Assembly: GCF_009870125.1 (NCBI RefSeq)
Contig: NC_046683.1
Location: 46,763,869 to 46,827,868 of the forward strand
Reading direction: 5' to 3'
Length of the DNA: 64,000 bases
From: Drosophila pseudoobscura
Lineage: Eukaryota > Arthropoda > Insecta > Diptera > Drosophilidae
A program made the position numbers and the translations under genes. The notes beneath the pieces were generated by a model that saw nothing but the letters and a program-made list of their open reading frames with translations, was not told where the DNA came from and ran no database searches. Positions 48,757 through 63,000 of this stretch are shown here, piece after piece; position 1 is the stretch's first letter; each line of letters starts with the position of its first letter.

Positions 48757-51700
48757 TCTCACCTTTGCACTGACCCTGAACGGAATTCAGCGGGATCCTC
48801 CAGAGTTTGCATAGAGATTGTGTTCGCCATTGTTTTCCGAAGGGGAATCTCTTTTGATAAATAAAATACAAATTTGCATTTACTTAATTTGGCTAACATG
48901 CTTGGGATCAGATGGATGCTTTCGATGTGGTTTGGGCGTTTGGAAGATTGACGATTTTCATTGGAAATAAATTGAATAAATTCTTCGGCAAACAAACGAA
49001 TGAAATAATTGAAGCAACACAGAACTAAATCCTAAAATAATCTTTTAAGAGTAATTATCAGAGATACCGAGACTAAGATACCCGAAAATGTGCTTTAATC
49101 CTACAATTGGGTCAAAAAGGACTGAAACAAACATCCTTTGAAGGTATTTCTGTATTCATGTGAACGGAGTACATTTAAAAACCTTATCGCTCGTTTTTCT
49201 TCTTCTTCCGCCTTCATGAGTTGGACCCGAACTATTTTTTGGTGACCTTATTAGCGGGCATGTGGCAATGGCAAACTCGTTTACCAAAGAGATATTGCTA
49301 ATCGAGCAACAAAGTGGTATCGAAATGTGTTCAAGAAAAAGTAAGAAAAGTAAGAGAATGTGCAGGAGAAGTCACTAATGCACTTGAACAGACCCCTGGC
49401 CGCTCGAGTCCTGGTCACGGCTAAAAGTCAAGTCTTGAATAGCAGAGCCGGCACCAGCAACAGGATAATAGAAACTTGAAAGGTAGCTGCCTCTGAGCAC
49501 GTCTGGGTCTGGGGTAAGGGGTCTGGAGTCTGTTTGAAGCGTGAAATCGATCAGCGTCTCCTTCAGAACCTCCTTCTCCAGCCGTGTGCTCACCTTCCCT
49601 CTCTGCGCCACTGGTTGGGTTTTGGCAGCCTCCATGTCAGAGGCAATTGAATTTGCTTTACCAGCAGCCAAACACCCCCTCCCTGGGACTGAAGGCGCTA
49701 TTCCTCTATTCCGCTATTCCGATGGCAGCTCCACTTTGCTCCTAACTGCACATTAAACGGCTTGATTGCAGCAGCGCCACTTCATTCCATTCAACTTTGA
49801 GTACAATTTCTCACACTGTAATCAATGGGCTTTCTTCGGATCTTCTCTCCCGTACTTTCGCCTCGTTGGTTCTCTTTGTTTGTTTTCCCTTTGCTTCTTT
49901 TGTTGTCCCCTTGTCTACGACATGGGGAAATCTAATTATCCTGGGAAATAATATTGTTTCGTTTGCCTTTGTTTGCTGGCACTGGGACTCTTTCAGTAAT
50001 TGTACTCGCAATTGACTCGAATTTTCCTTTTTTGTTTTTATTCGACGGATGTGGACAATCTATTGAAAGGCTTGAAATCCCAAGAGAAACAGGGGATTTA
50101 TTAGGCAATCTTTCATCTGTAATCTAAAGATAAAGAATGTAAATAACCAACCGAAATATGGAGGGCAAATATTTTACAAGGTCCCATTGATACTGTTTTA
50201 TACAAATTGTTTTGTATGAACTATTAAAAACTATTTTCCATCAGCAAACAAAAAGCAAGAACCACCACAGTTGCCTGTAGGGAGAAAAACGTGCCATCAC
50301 TTCTGGTTGAATAGCAGAATAAGCCGCCTGTCTATGCAGGGAAAGCCATGCCAAAAAAAGACTCCACAGAAATATTTTCACATATATCTCGCTTATGGTT
50401 AGAGGCTCAAGAAATGCCAGAGGAGCAAGGAGTTTTTTTCAGCTTCTCAGAGATTCACATTCGCACACTTGTCGCTCATAACTTCATAGTAATGCAATTT
50501 GCGTGGCAAGGTGCAAAAAAGTGGCCAACAAAACAGAAATAGAAAATACTCTTCTCCTCTCTCATCTCGCTTTGCAATTTTTTCTTATTTTTTTGTGGCT
50601 AGGTCAAATGCAATTTGAACGGTGAAATTTTGTGCGAAGCTAAAAAGAAATGGCTGGAAATGTGCTGAAAAGGAGGCGACGAAACGGCAAAAGAAAAACG
50701 GAACCGCATTTGAGCCCTTTTTATCGAGCAGAAAGTAGTGCAGGCACACACAGAGAGCGAGAGCGAGAGCAAGAGATAGGGAGAAAAAGAGGAAGAACGA
50801 AACGGATTGAGAGAAAAAATAGACAGGGACAGCGCAGAGCTGGGCAAAATTTATATAGCCATGGAGATAGGAATGAAGATGGTACGGTACGGGTACGAGT
50901 AGCTGCAGTTTTCGGCTGTCGTTGCTGTTGTACAAAGTGGAAAATGTGGTTAAAAACCGCAATACGAAATAAATTACTTTTTCTGCTTTGAGCTGCAGTC
51001 CGAGACTTTGGCTGCAGCTCCAGCTGTAGCTCCTGGTCCTCGCATTGGTCCTCGTACTGGTCCTGGTCCTGGGCCACTTGCCTGCGCCTTGCTTTCGTCC
51101 TCCTTCTTTTCTCTCACTCGCCATTGCAGCTTGAAATTGAAAGCTTCCGTTTGGCCCATGGAAAGACCATTTATCCACCCACCCAGTGGATACTGTACTG
51201 TACTCGCTTTACTGTACATTAGGCCGCTGTCCGCCATTGCTCGCTTCCGTTTTCCGCTAGACGCGCTCCCATTGTCTCACTGCCCTTTGCGCTCTGCGTC
51301 TCCTCACAAAAGGCGACCCAAATTTTGGTCAACTTAAAGTTCGCTTAAAGGCAGCCATAGCCATTTCCCTTTCCCCGGCCTATTTGTCAGCCATCCCCTT
51401 GCTGTTGCCTAATTTGAGTTATGACCCTCAAAGAGTGATTAAACTGGTTTGCAATTGTTGGCTTAGCGCCCGGGTCGGGTCGGTTCGGGTCGGGTCGTCC
51501 TCTTGGCAGACACATATGCTGTACTTGCAGAGGGGTTCAAATGTTGGGTGGCTCAGGAAATCTCCGTTCAGTTGGCCCAGCAAGATACTTGTTTACCCCA
51601 GTAACCAGCCGTCAATAATCTCATCTCAAGTTAAAGAACGTTTATTGAATTGTTTTTGATGCAGCGACAATTAGCATTCCTTTGTGCTGCCCCGTGGCAC

Positions 51701-52398
51701 CTTCCAGAATGGCTGGAAAACTAGATGAAACTAGTTTTCGAAAGAACATTTCAAGCGACACAAAGAGAACAATGGCATTTGTGTTAGTTGTGAGGGAAAG
51801 TCGCATTAAAGCGAAAGAGCGCTAAGTGGGCAACTACATACAATTACAATTACAGTATTACAGTTCTTGGACCTGAGTCCGGGTCCGCGTCCCCTGACCT
51901 GATCCCGGCTCCTAGCTCTTTGCGTTGAGTCGACAGTTTTCTATGACAATTGTTGGCCGGTCAGCCATTGTTGGGGCAAACTCGGAATACGGAGAATAAG
52001 GAGGAGACAGAGCAGAGCAGAGCAGAGCAGAGGAGCAGAAGTTGGGACAGTTGCCATTTATTTGCCGTTTGCATTCAACGAGTCTGATGAATGGCCATTT
52101 GAAGTAAGCGCAGCGCTCGCCGAGATTACCTTAAGTATGCGGCAATTGCACAAGCAGCTTAAGGACATCGTCCTGGAGCAGGAGTCGCCGCTGGCGATGG
52201 TGATAAAATAAAGTGCGCCTCACTCACCCGTTATTTATGCCATGGGAGGAGCTGAATTTATGGCCTACAAACAAAAGACATCTCCAGCTGCCAGGGTGCT
52301 AAGAAAACTATGCGCCACCGAACTTGAACAGCCACTAAATAAACGCAAATTGATGATGCATGAAAGAGCCAAGTTGACAATTTTAAAACTGTATCGAA

Positions 52399-52402
<4 letters not shown>

Positions 52403-52439
<37 letters not shown>

Positions 52440-52442
52440 GAG
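52403..52442. repeat. (GA)n microsatellite
   Basis: About fifteen GA dinucleotides followed by GATAGAGAG. Such tracts can bind GAGA factor in flies, but nothing else here points to a promoter. Confidence 0.9.
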
Positions 52443-54000
52443 GGGAACGTTAGGTTTTATGGCCCAAATTTCGAGTTATCACTATCCAGTTTTTCGCTCT
52501 TTATAAATCACATTTATCATAATCGAAAATTTGCTAAGCAGACAGATGCTGGCTGGGGTGGGAACTGGAATCTGGGAAACAGCATCCATCGGCTTCCATT
52601 TGTTTCCATTTTGTGTTAACGTCAGCAGGTCGGGCGCTTTGGAACAATGAAGACACGGAATCCGAACACTGAATCGGTATCTGGAGCTGTAGCTGTAGCT
52701 GGAGCTGAAAATCAGAAGGAGGCTGAAGGCAAAGTTGGTGCAGGCAACGCACAAAAGTAGGCAGCGGAAGTGCAAGTGCCGTTGCATTGACATTTCCGCT
52801 TCGCAGCGCTTTTTGGCCACATGGCAACGACAACGGCCAAAGATGGGGGAGGGGAAGGGGAAGGGGAAGGGGAAAGGAAGTGGCATGTCAGCCTGCAAAA
52901 ACTTTTGCTCCGCTTGGCAGTTTTCTCGCACTCGAGAGCCTCTTTCCAGCTCCATAACAAAAAGAACAGCACTACGAATACACAAAATGGAGACAACTCC
53001 AGTTTGCTTAATATTTCAGATAAATCATTGTTCGGGGACTTTGTGTGCAGTAAATTATTTGGTAAATTACTTGGGGAGTATTGGGATCAATGAAAAAGAA
53101 GTGACGGCCTAGGAGAAGTTCGATTTCTGCAAGCCTCCAACCCGAACGTCCAACAAAATGATGAAAACCATACTATACACCTTTTAGCATTCCAGTTTGC
53201 ACTAAGCGCTTTCCTAACTATTCATTCTTCACGAAATTATACCAAGAAACTGTTCTGATTTTCCCTCAATCAATGACAAAAAGAAAACAGCAGCAAATGA
53301 ATGTTCATTGTTTGACTTCATAGAGAGCCTGAGACAGAGGGGAGAGACAGAGAGTTTGTGCAACTACTTACGGCTGGCAATGTGATTGTTGTTTGAGCCC
53401 GGGCCTGTTGGGGGATTACAGAGTTATTTTACAGGACAATGCGAGGAAATGGCAGAGCAGGGCAGAGCAGGGCAGGGCTGGGTGGCATTATCTAGCGCGT
53501 TGCTCTGCCCAGACATTCGAGTGCAGCTGAGTAGTATCTCGGTATCTATCTATATTTGTGCATCTACATCTTTAGTTCCTCGGAATAGCTGGTTGGCTGA
53601 CTGTTGCTGGTGCTGGTGCCGTGCCTCGGTGCCCCTGTGCCTGGGCTGCCAGAGATGACTGCTGTTGTCTCTGCTCTTGACCAGCTCGGTTTGCTGTTTT
53701 GTTTGTGAATTTGCGCATCACGTGGCACTGACTAAACAATGGGCATGCCAGCAGCCAAGTAGCCCAAATGGCAGCTGTCTGGAGCCTCTGTCCGGGGCGT
53801 ATTACCGACCGTCCCAACTATCCCCATCAACCCATTTATTTCGTCAGAAATTTTCGCTCTTCGCTTGGCGACAACGTTTTGTTGCTGTGGCTGTAACTGT
53901 TGTTTTTGTGCTGCTTTCGTATTGCTTAATTAAAAAGTCATCATAATTTTGTGCTGCAGCTGCCGACGACAACGACAACGTCGACGCAGACTTTGTTGTA

Positions 54001-57000
54001 ATTTTCTAAAGCTAATAAAATTGCTTTGTAGCTGAAGTGGAAATAAAGCATTTTAAGTGCTTTGGCGCTTATCGCCGACGAAGCAGTTTCCAAATTGAAC
54101 TCAATGCACTTAGGCACAGAAAAGCACAGTAAGACACAGCATAGGCATTCATGGCGGTACCGCCGACAAAAGTTAAAGGACTTGTTTAAAATTTTATGAC
54201 ATTTTTATACTTGGGGGGCCCGGACAAGAAGGGCACACAAGACAAGGCAGGGCCGGGCTGGGCAAGGAAGGGCGGGCCATTAAAATGTTTTAAAGCAACA
54301 TTTAAGCACTTAACTTGATATCTTCGTATCTTTGGATCTTCATCTATGTGAGCAAAGCCGCCCAAAGAAAGTTATTCCACAGCCGTATATCAAAACTGGA
54401 AGAGCACCAAAAAAAGGAGACCGTGTTGTTTGCATTTCCAACAATTAACTGGCTCGAGGGAAGCTCATGTAATCCCTGGGATTGAAACTTTTAAAATTGC
54501 TCAATTGTCTGTGGAAAATGTGGAAAATGATGAAATAATAAAGTCTTTAATTCAAGTGTTCGTATAATAAAAGTGCTGAAGGTACCTGAAATAAAGGGAA
54601 TGAATAAAATACAGCTCCCACTTGATAAGAACTGACAAGCGATGCATCAGTGAGCTCTCTTTTAGTTTTGCGAGTATAAACTTTGAAGCCGCTAATGAAG
54701 ACACGCTTTCTTTCCACATTTGGCACTTCCTTTGGGCCAAAAATTCATGAAAAATTGAATTATATCGAAAAGTTTCCCCAACAACACCTAGCAGACACCA
54801 GACCACAGATCCCAAATACCTCTCAGACCTCTCAGCCCAGATATTACATGAAAAATGTGCAGTGCAATCTAATTGAAGTTACTGCAGTGCAGCTGAGGCG
54901 GCAGCCACAGTCGAACTCAATGTGGGGGAAACTCCATGCAGCACATGCCATAATGCCCTGCCAGCAGGTATGTGGGACCCACCCTGCGTATGCGTAATAA
55001 TATTTTGCATCTCCCCACGTATTTTGCATAATTTCCACTTCCATTGCTAAACTTTTCGCTGCACAAACAGTGCGGATGCGGTAAAAATAGGAATGCGAAA
55101 GAGCGTGCACGCCGAAAAAGAAAAAGTAGCAGGAAAAGAAAAAGAAAAGGGAAGAAGCCAAGTTGCCAAACAGAAAATTAAATTTCAACTAATATACATT
55201 TTTTAAGCACCTCACAATTGCAACAAATTACGAAGAGACGAGGAGGGAGCCAGGACTTGAAGTCCAAAGACATTTGGCACTTAAGCAGCTTTCAGCGAGC
55301 CCATTGTTCCTTCTGAATTTGACTTTTGCTGCGTCCCCGCCACATGTTGAGTGGCACAAAATTGTGTCAACTCGCTCAGCGGGCGGTGGAGGTGGAGCGG
55401 TATGGCTGGTGGAATGCCACGCGTAGCAGGAAATTTGCATAAATTAAAGTGCGCAGAGTCAGCGCTGCCACAGTTGCAAGAACACGGCCAACAATTTCTA
55501 GTGGCATTTACAGCGGAAAAGAAAACTCCCATAAGTTTTTTAGACTTGGGTAGCAATTTTATGAGCAAGCGCTCACTTGTTGCATCTGCGGCAGTCCTCG
55601 TACTGATTCCTCCGAATGTAAAATCTTTTAAAATTAAGCCGGACCAATGGATAAATCACATCTTAAATTGTCTTAAAGTGTTCCCACCCAATTCACAATT
55701 TAAACGTTTCATTCACATGCTCACCTATTGATGTACACAATCTTTTTATCGCCAACAAACTATCGGTACAAACTTTGCGCACTTTCCCGCAACGTAGTCT
55801 TTATGCAAACAGAAAACTTTATCTGCATTTTCTTTAAGCAAAATGAAGCGTGCTGAGAGCTTAAAAGAGAATGGAGAAAAACCGCAAAAGCGGTTATCCT
55901 TTCCCAACTTTGGTTTTGCACATTAAGCTTTTTTCTCATGAAATAATATTTAAAAAAGCAACAGGCCATGGAAAATGAGCATGTGAAAGAATTTCTGAAG
56001 GAAAGCCAACAAAAATATTATGAAAGAGAAATGAGAATCTGCTCAGATTTTTGGGCATGGCATAATTGATGGCAGGAAAGTCTCTGTTCAGGCTGTTCAG
56101 GAATGCAAAACTGATTTAAATTTAAAATTAAAATAAATAAATATGTATAAATTCAAGTAGAGGTTTCATTCATTTAATTACATTCGCTGAATTCAATACG
56201 CTTTGCAGTTAATGCAACAACAAGAAAAAGGGGAAAGGGATAATTGATTTTTAAAGAAAAATGATATTTGACATTTGCGACTTAACTACATCATAAATAA
56301 AAAACGCTATAATCAGATTTAGTACTACTATAATATCCCGTGTACGAAATGCTTTCCGTGCACCGTTGCGTATGCGCAATTTTCAATTAAAATCTAAGAG
56401 ACCAACGAACAAAATGCATTCAGGGCTAAAAATTTCGGATTCGGTTTCATTTCCGTGTTTTTCTCAAATGACGGAAAACAATATTTGAATTCGCGAGAGC
56501 GGAAAATGGCCGTGGCATAAAGGGGAGCGGAACGGAACGGAACGGAATGAAGTGGAGGACAGAGACAGACGCATCGGTAACACGCATCGCAGCGTTGATA
56601 AACTGTGCATAATTTTGCATATCAAAAGCAAAAGCAGCAATTAAGTCAGCATGGGCAGGAGATGCATGAGAGGCGTCGTACAACAATTGCTTTTGATAGA
56701 TAATTGCTGCATATATAGCACGAGTATGGGTGGGTGTGCTATCTGGGGTGGGGGGGGGAGTGTGCCTTTGCTTCGCTGGCACAGGCTCAGCCGCACATGT
56801 GTGTATCCTGCATTATGTAAAAGAGAAATGCTCCACACTCTGGTAATTTTCATAAAATTAGAGCCACAACAGTGTTGCGAGGGCAGGCAGAGGAGTCATG
56901 AATGAGGTGCTGCATAATATCACAGTAACATCCAGAACCATCCAGAAACTTCACGATCAGCCCACGTTCCATCACGCTGTGACGTTGCGGCTGGCTGTTT

Positions 57001-60000
57001 ACGTATGCATCGCTTTTTCCACACATAAAATAATTATAATTTTGTGCGTGCTTTGATTTTGTGCCACTTGACAATTTTCCATTGGGTTTCCTGTAAATTT
57101 CAAATTGCGAACACAGAACACAGAGTTTTTGTTGCTGTTCATCAACGAGTACACGCACGCGTAAGTATCCATTGACTAAATATGTTACCCTGACTGTGAA
57201 AAGCTTCTGCTTTGGGATATTATCGCCAAGAGCAACAGTTAATAAGAGCGAGGGTTTCTTCTTTATTTTTGTTTTGTTTTCAGTAATTTCAGTAATGGAG
57301 TAATTTGAGCAGCACATCTTTGATGGCGACTTAATCGTAGAATATTTTAATATAATTAATGTTCACCCATTCCCAATAGATATATGAATGTTTTTCTTAG
57401 TTAAATTTGTTCTCCATAAACCCATTTATTATTTCCACGCTGACCTCAGTACCACAGGGGCACACAATATTTTTAATTAGTTTTCCGTTCTAATTATTGT
57501 AAGTAAAAATTAGTTTTCATTCCTTCCCATCCCTATTCTTATCCTTTTCGTTATCACTATCCTTATCCCGAGTGAGTTGCACTGAGAATGTGTGTTCAGT
57601 GTTTATTTGCTCCTGGTGTAAGAATACTTTCGTATCTGGGTATTAAAAATTCATTTGCTTCTAAATCCAATTAGATTTCTCATTAATATTCATGGCGGAT
57701 GGCGGATCCACGAGATACAGCAGAAACAGCTGGTACTCATGTGGTTCGCGAAACCTCAAAAGCAGGAAGAAACAAGTCAATACCTTGATTCTGCTTCCAC
57801 TGAACTGAGGAGAGCACCTATACCAATTACTCCCATCATAAACACGAATTGACGTCACCAACTCTTGGCCTTTGGCCCTGACCAATAGGGGGAGGGAAGG
57901 GAAGGGAAGCAGGGAATAGCCTTGCCACCGCTCATTCAGCCAATTTGTGGCTCATTCATTAAAACTCGCTTAGCTGGCAGAAACCAGTGGCAACAACTGC
58001 CTGTGGAGCACAGGGCTGGTAACCGACATCGTGCGGGTTGTTGACATAAAAATTACGCGCATGAAAGTCAACAGGGAAAATGAGTTAAATCAACATCATA
58101 CGCGAGCGTCGTTTGTGGAGTAGAAATGCAAAAATGCAGAGGGAGAAAAATACAGAAAAAAAACCAACAAAAAAAACGGAGGGAAAATTAAATTAGTTGC
58201 ATGAAATGCTGTCGGAACTTTCTTCGTAAAGCAGCTTAAGCAGTGCAAATAGTGAATGAAATTTGGAGTTCCGTATGACGCACAAAAACACCACACCTCA
58301 CCCCAAACTGGGACCTCTCTAAACTTAAGAATGGTCTTCTTTTTTTCCATAACTTTAAGCTAAATTCGCACCTCATGTGTAAATAGTACCTAGGATAGTA
58401 CCTTAGGATATTCGACTTTGGTCTTGGTTTTTTCATAAGTGCCTGTCGCCCTCGTTTGTCTGGGGCTACGTAAATAATTGACTTAATGGGGAGCTGAAGT
58501 GCAAATAAACTAGACATTCGGCAATTGAAACTGTTTATCCAACGAATTTGCGAGAGTGCGACCCATAATAAGCAAACAAATTTGGATACGGTGGGAAAAT
58601 ATGAAAACCTTAGCTTTATTACTCCCAATACTTACATAAAAAACCAATCTACAGTAATTTTAACGCCACATCGCCACAGCCACTTTAAAGAATTCAGACT
58701 AATCCGCCCCATCATTTGAAATGCCACCTGCCGGCAGCTGCCCTGCCAAAGCCTTTACCCGGGTTCGTATCCACAATATGCTGCAAACCTACATTGAGTG
58801 AGAGGGCGATGGCGATGGTGATGGAGGAAAGGAGAAATGGTGGCAGTAAGAAAAGCCAGCAAAAAGAAAAACTTATTGGTTTGGTTGGCAACTAAAACGC
58901 TAAGCTCTTAAGCGTGCTTTTATTTATTTATATAAAACGTCGTTTTTATATCGGTTCTGTTTGAAATGCATATTGAAAGCGAATCCGACTATTGAGTCCA
59001 TAAATTTATAAATATGTTTCTCTTTTTTAAATATTTTTGCTAATATTTTAAGCTGATTTCCGCATGGAATTTACCGATAACAAAACAGGATAAGCGGCTA
59101 CCATGAAAGGCCTGCTTTTTGTCCAGCAGCCACAATAAACCAGGCTTACTAAGAAAAAAGTGAACTAAAAAGTAACCAAATGATGAATAATATTATATTT
59201 ATATTTAATGGCCGCAGGGACTTAACAAAGTGATTGCTATAGATACAAAAGCGTTTAAATTATACGAGTTTGTAGTTGCAAAATAAACATGAAACGAAGT
59301 GCTTTTATTTCCCATTTAACTTTGTACTTTAGTAGCCATTGATTGAATTCTTAAATATTTGCCAGAACATTTCATATGGCGCAGACATTACACACTCTAT
59401 GCATAGCACATAGGCGTGTCCTCCTACACACACGAACTTCTATATGTATTGTGTGAGAAATCCCTATGACCCAGAATTCAATTGGTGCAATTATAGCGTA
59501 CATAAATCAATTTTGTGCCAGTCGAAAATTATTTAAATATTTCACAAATTTTTGGCCAAAAAAATGCTGCAACTAATTGGTACACCTGCCAGTTGTTGAC
59601 TCATAAAACATGGATAAAAATATATGAAATAAATAAAATATAAATATCAGATAAAATATGCCGAAAAGTGAGCACAGGTGCAGCACATACTCTTATTACC
59701 AACGTATAAAATAGACACAGACAAAATGCCGAAAATGAAATGCAGCAGAAAAAAATTCGACACACATTCCTGCCTCTGCCTCTGCCACTGCATCTGCCTC
59801 TGTATGTGAAAAATGTTTTTCGACTACAAACTTTTTCGTTCGCAGTCAAGTGCATGGCATTTGCCATCCACTTCCACCCAAACTCGATTTATTCCCAATC
59901 GAGACAAAAGAAACAGCAAAATACTCGTTTTGGTGGGTGGCAATTGTTTTTTCCGCATACAGTAAATATCATATTGATGGACACGGTTTCTGATTTGTTG

Positions 60001-63000
60001 ATTGTGTCAATTCAAAATGACGTACAAAATATTTGATAAATTTTTATGATTGCTATTTCGAATTTCTGCGTATTAACTACGATGACTAGATAAATACAGT
60101 CTCTATTTCATAAATTTGGTCCCGTAGTCCGAGATTTAAATTGATCAAATTATACAGCAATTTGATTAAATGCTCTTTCGGGTTGTCGCTGTCGCTGTCG
60201 CTATTGCTGTCGCTGTTGATAATTAGATGATATTCGAAATGTAAACCAATTAGGGTTGATAGTATCTATATATGTTATGTTGCTTTTATACAACGCTTAG
60301 CTCGATAATGGATAATGGAAAATTCGGTTAAATTGTATTTGTTAAAGACCCCAAATTTGTTTGACGCAAGCAACAAAAATCTCAACTCTCAACGGAGCTA
60401 TGATTTTAATCTATTAAGGTAGCACTCAATTAAATATTAGCTCCTACAAATGAATACCAATCCAATTAGGCAATATCAGTTCCATTAAAATAATCAATAA
60501 GTTGTATTGCAATTATGCCACTCAAACGGCAATAGAATCTGAACGTTGGATTGGCACATCCGTTTCCGTTCTATTAACACGCATTTCCGGTGCATACATA
60601 TTTAAGCGAACGCAAACCAGCAACCAGCAAATATCTATTTTCAATATTTATGCTAGTGCCACTGCCACTGCTAGTGAGAGTGCGAGTGCGAGTATTCCTA
60701 TTTCTTTCTTTCTTTTTGATGCTGCCCTGTGCAGTGGGCAAAAAAACTTTATAAATTAGTATGTGAATTTTCTGATAGTTGCCCTTTTGCCCAAGCCAAA
60801 CCGGAAACGAAGAAGGCACCAGGGCCCAGACGGGGGCTGTGGTGAAGCAGAGTGCTAGGACAGCTGGGACAGCTGTAGAGCTACATGACGACGGTCTGAC
60901 CGAACCAACCGCAACAAAACCAAAACGCAAAAGCAAAACGCAAACTCCAATTGCAACTAATTTCTGTTTTATGGCCCCTCGCACACGCATAAGCTCTCAC
61001 GCACACACATGCTCTCACAATCCCACACACACTGACAAGCACTCACACACCCAACGAACACATATATACATATGTATGTATATATATCTGTTCGTATAAA
61101 GAAAACTTTTGTTTGCACTGTTTGCCGCATTGACCGCGTGGTTGGCTTTTCGATACGCTTTCAATTTCCTTGCGGGGCTCCGCTCACAAAAGCGAAAAGC
61201 AAAAGGCTCAATGAATCTGAACAAACAAAAACGAACAGAAAAAACGAAATAACATATTCGATATCTGTGGCTGTGGTTGTTTCTGTGAGTGTGACTGTGT
61301 TTTTTGTGTGTGTTCAATTATTTTGCATTCAGTTGTGCGGAAAGAATGAAGTTTTGGACAGACAGAAATGCCATGAAAAGAAATGCAATGCCCAAAACAG
61401 TCAAAATTTTCAAAAATAATAATACTCAATGAAATACATGGTTAGTTGGATTGGAAACTAAAGCCATTGAGCCATAAATATGAATTGTAAATCTACTGAT
61501 AATATTCGAATTAGCTCATTGATTTTTTAAATAAATATAATTTACCCAGCTTTTATTTGTTTTTAGGTATTTTGTTAAAACAAAATAAAGAGCGGCATAT
61601 TAAATATCTATGGTCTCACATTTAATATTTAATGACAATTTTTCCTATATTATCCATTCGTATCTTATCATTCTTAACCCAAAATTAAAGTTCCTACAGT
61701 AAGTTGATGGAACTGTGGTTCAATGCTTGATTTTACTATGCGGTAAGGGGCCATTTAATTTTCCAAATTACACGAAAGAAAGGCCCCCCAAATACCAATG
61801 AAGGTATTGAGTTTCCCAAAAAACAGATTTTATATAATATGATATTTCATATTAATGAATTCAATTATTAAAATGATAACTGTATTAGCATGGGTTGAAT
61901 TTCCACTTTTTATGAAGCTATATAAATTATTTATATTTAGAGGAGAGACTTCTTTAACAAAGGAGGTAAACACGGAATAGAAGGGATTGGTAGAAGTGGA
62001 ACTACTTAATTTTATTCAATAATATTTACATGGTAATCTCTACCTACCTCTACCTCTTCTATTGTCCTGCTATATATTTTTTTTTAGTTTTTGTTCAACT
62101 CATTGTTAGGTTCCGAGTCATTTATTGTGTGTTTTGTAGAAGAAGAAGGTCATAGTTTAGTTTTATGCTGGTTACATAAAAATACCGCAAATGAAGAGCC
62201 AACTCACATTAATTAGATACTAATAACAGTACTCCATCTCTCTACATTTCTCTCCCCCTATCTCGACATACATCCTGCTCTCATTCTCTCTGGCATCGTC
62301 TGTTCCGCTCGGTCGTCGCAATGCGTCAGTAAACGAGCGATTAAGCGAATGATGCAACGCTGTGGCAACACTCGTCGTATAATTAATTTTAAATGAGAGC
62401 GGCACTGCCATGTCCTGTCACATGGGGTCTCATCTACCAGCCCCAGCCCCGGGCTCAGCCTCAGCCCCTACTCACAGCTGTTTATCCCACATATCCTGAA
62501 ATGTCCAACCAACATCTGTGTGTATGTGTGTTCCCCTGTCTGTCACTAGATGCTGACAGTTTTATAAATTTGCCCTTTGTTTGCATTGCATTTTCCATTA
62601 TTTATTGTTTAATTACAAGCTGGGCTCTCAGCTTTAAAAGCAATATTTATTAAAAATATCAGTTAATTGTTCTGGACAAATTAATAAACTCATTAATGTC
62701 CGGAAACTTAAGGAGTGAATAAAACGATAAATATGTACTAAATTGAAAAAAATAACTAAAAATATAAAGCAATTCATATACAGGCAGGCTCCGTTTTTCA
62801 CTTACTTTTGCGGATTTCGTTTTCAGCCAAAACGTTTCGTTTTCGTTTTAAGGTGTTGTTGTTGCCCTGGCCGGGTTAAAATAAAATTATTTATAAAGAA
62901 AGCAAACGTTTGGTTACCCTGATATAGGTGTCAAGTTTATGTAAATGCATCAATAAGTCATCTATTTTCTGCCTTTTGGAATTGAGGTTCGTTTCGTTGT

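Larger units (their letters stand above)
45501..54000. other. noncoding stretch
   Basis: No supported gene. Contains TCCAACTCCCACT-type repeats near 46570-46595, CA/CACGCA repeats near 47790-47815, CTCCTG and GGCTCC arrays, CAACAA copies near 48577, GGGTCGGGTCGG near 51470-51500, an AGAGC run near 52010-52032, and GGGGAA copies near 52850-52880. One minus-strand frame at 49375-49671 reads like protein but has no supporting structure. Confidence 0.45.

Noticed and set aside
50585..51178. 197-codon minus frame
   Set aside because: Low-complexity Arg/Thr and Phe/Ser runs from purine and pyrimidine tracts, non-ATG start, no domain.
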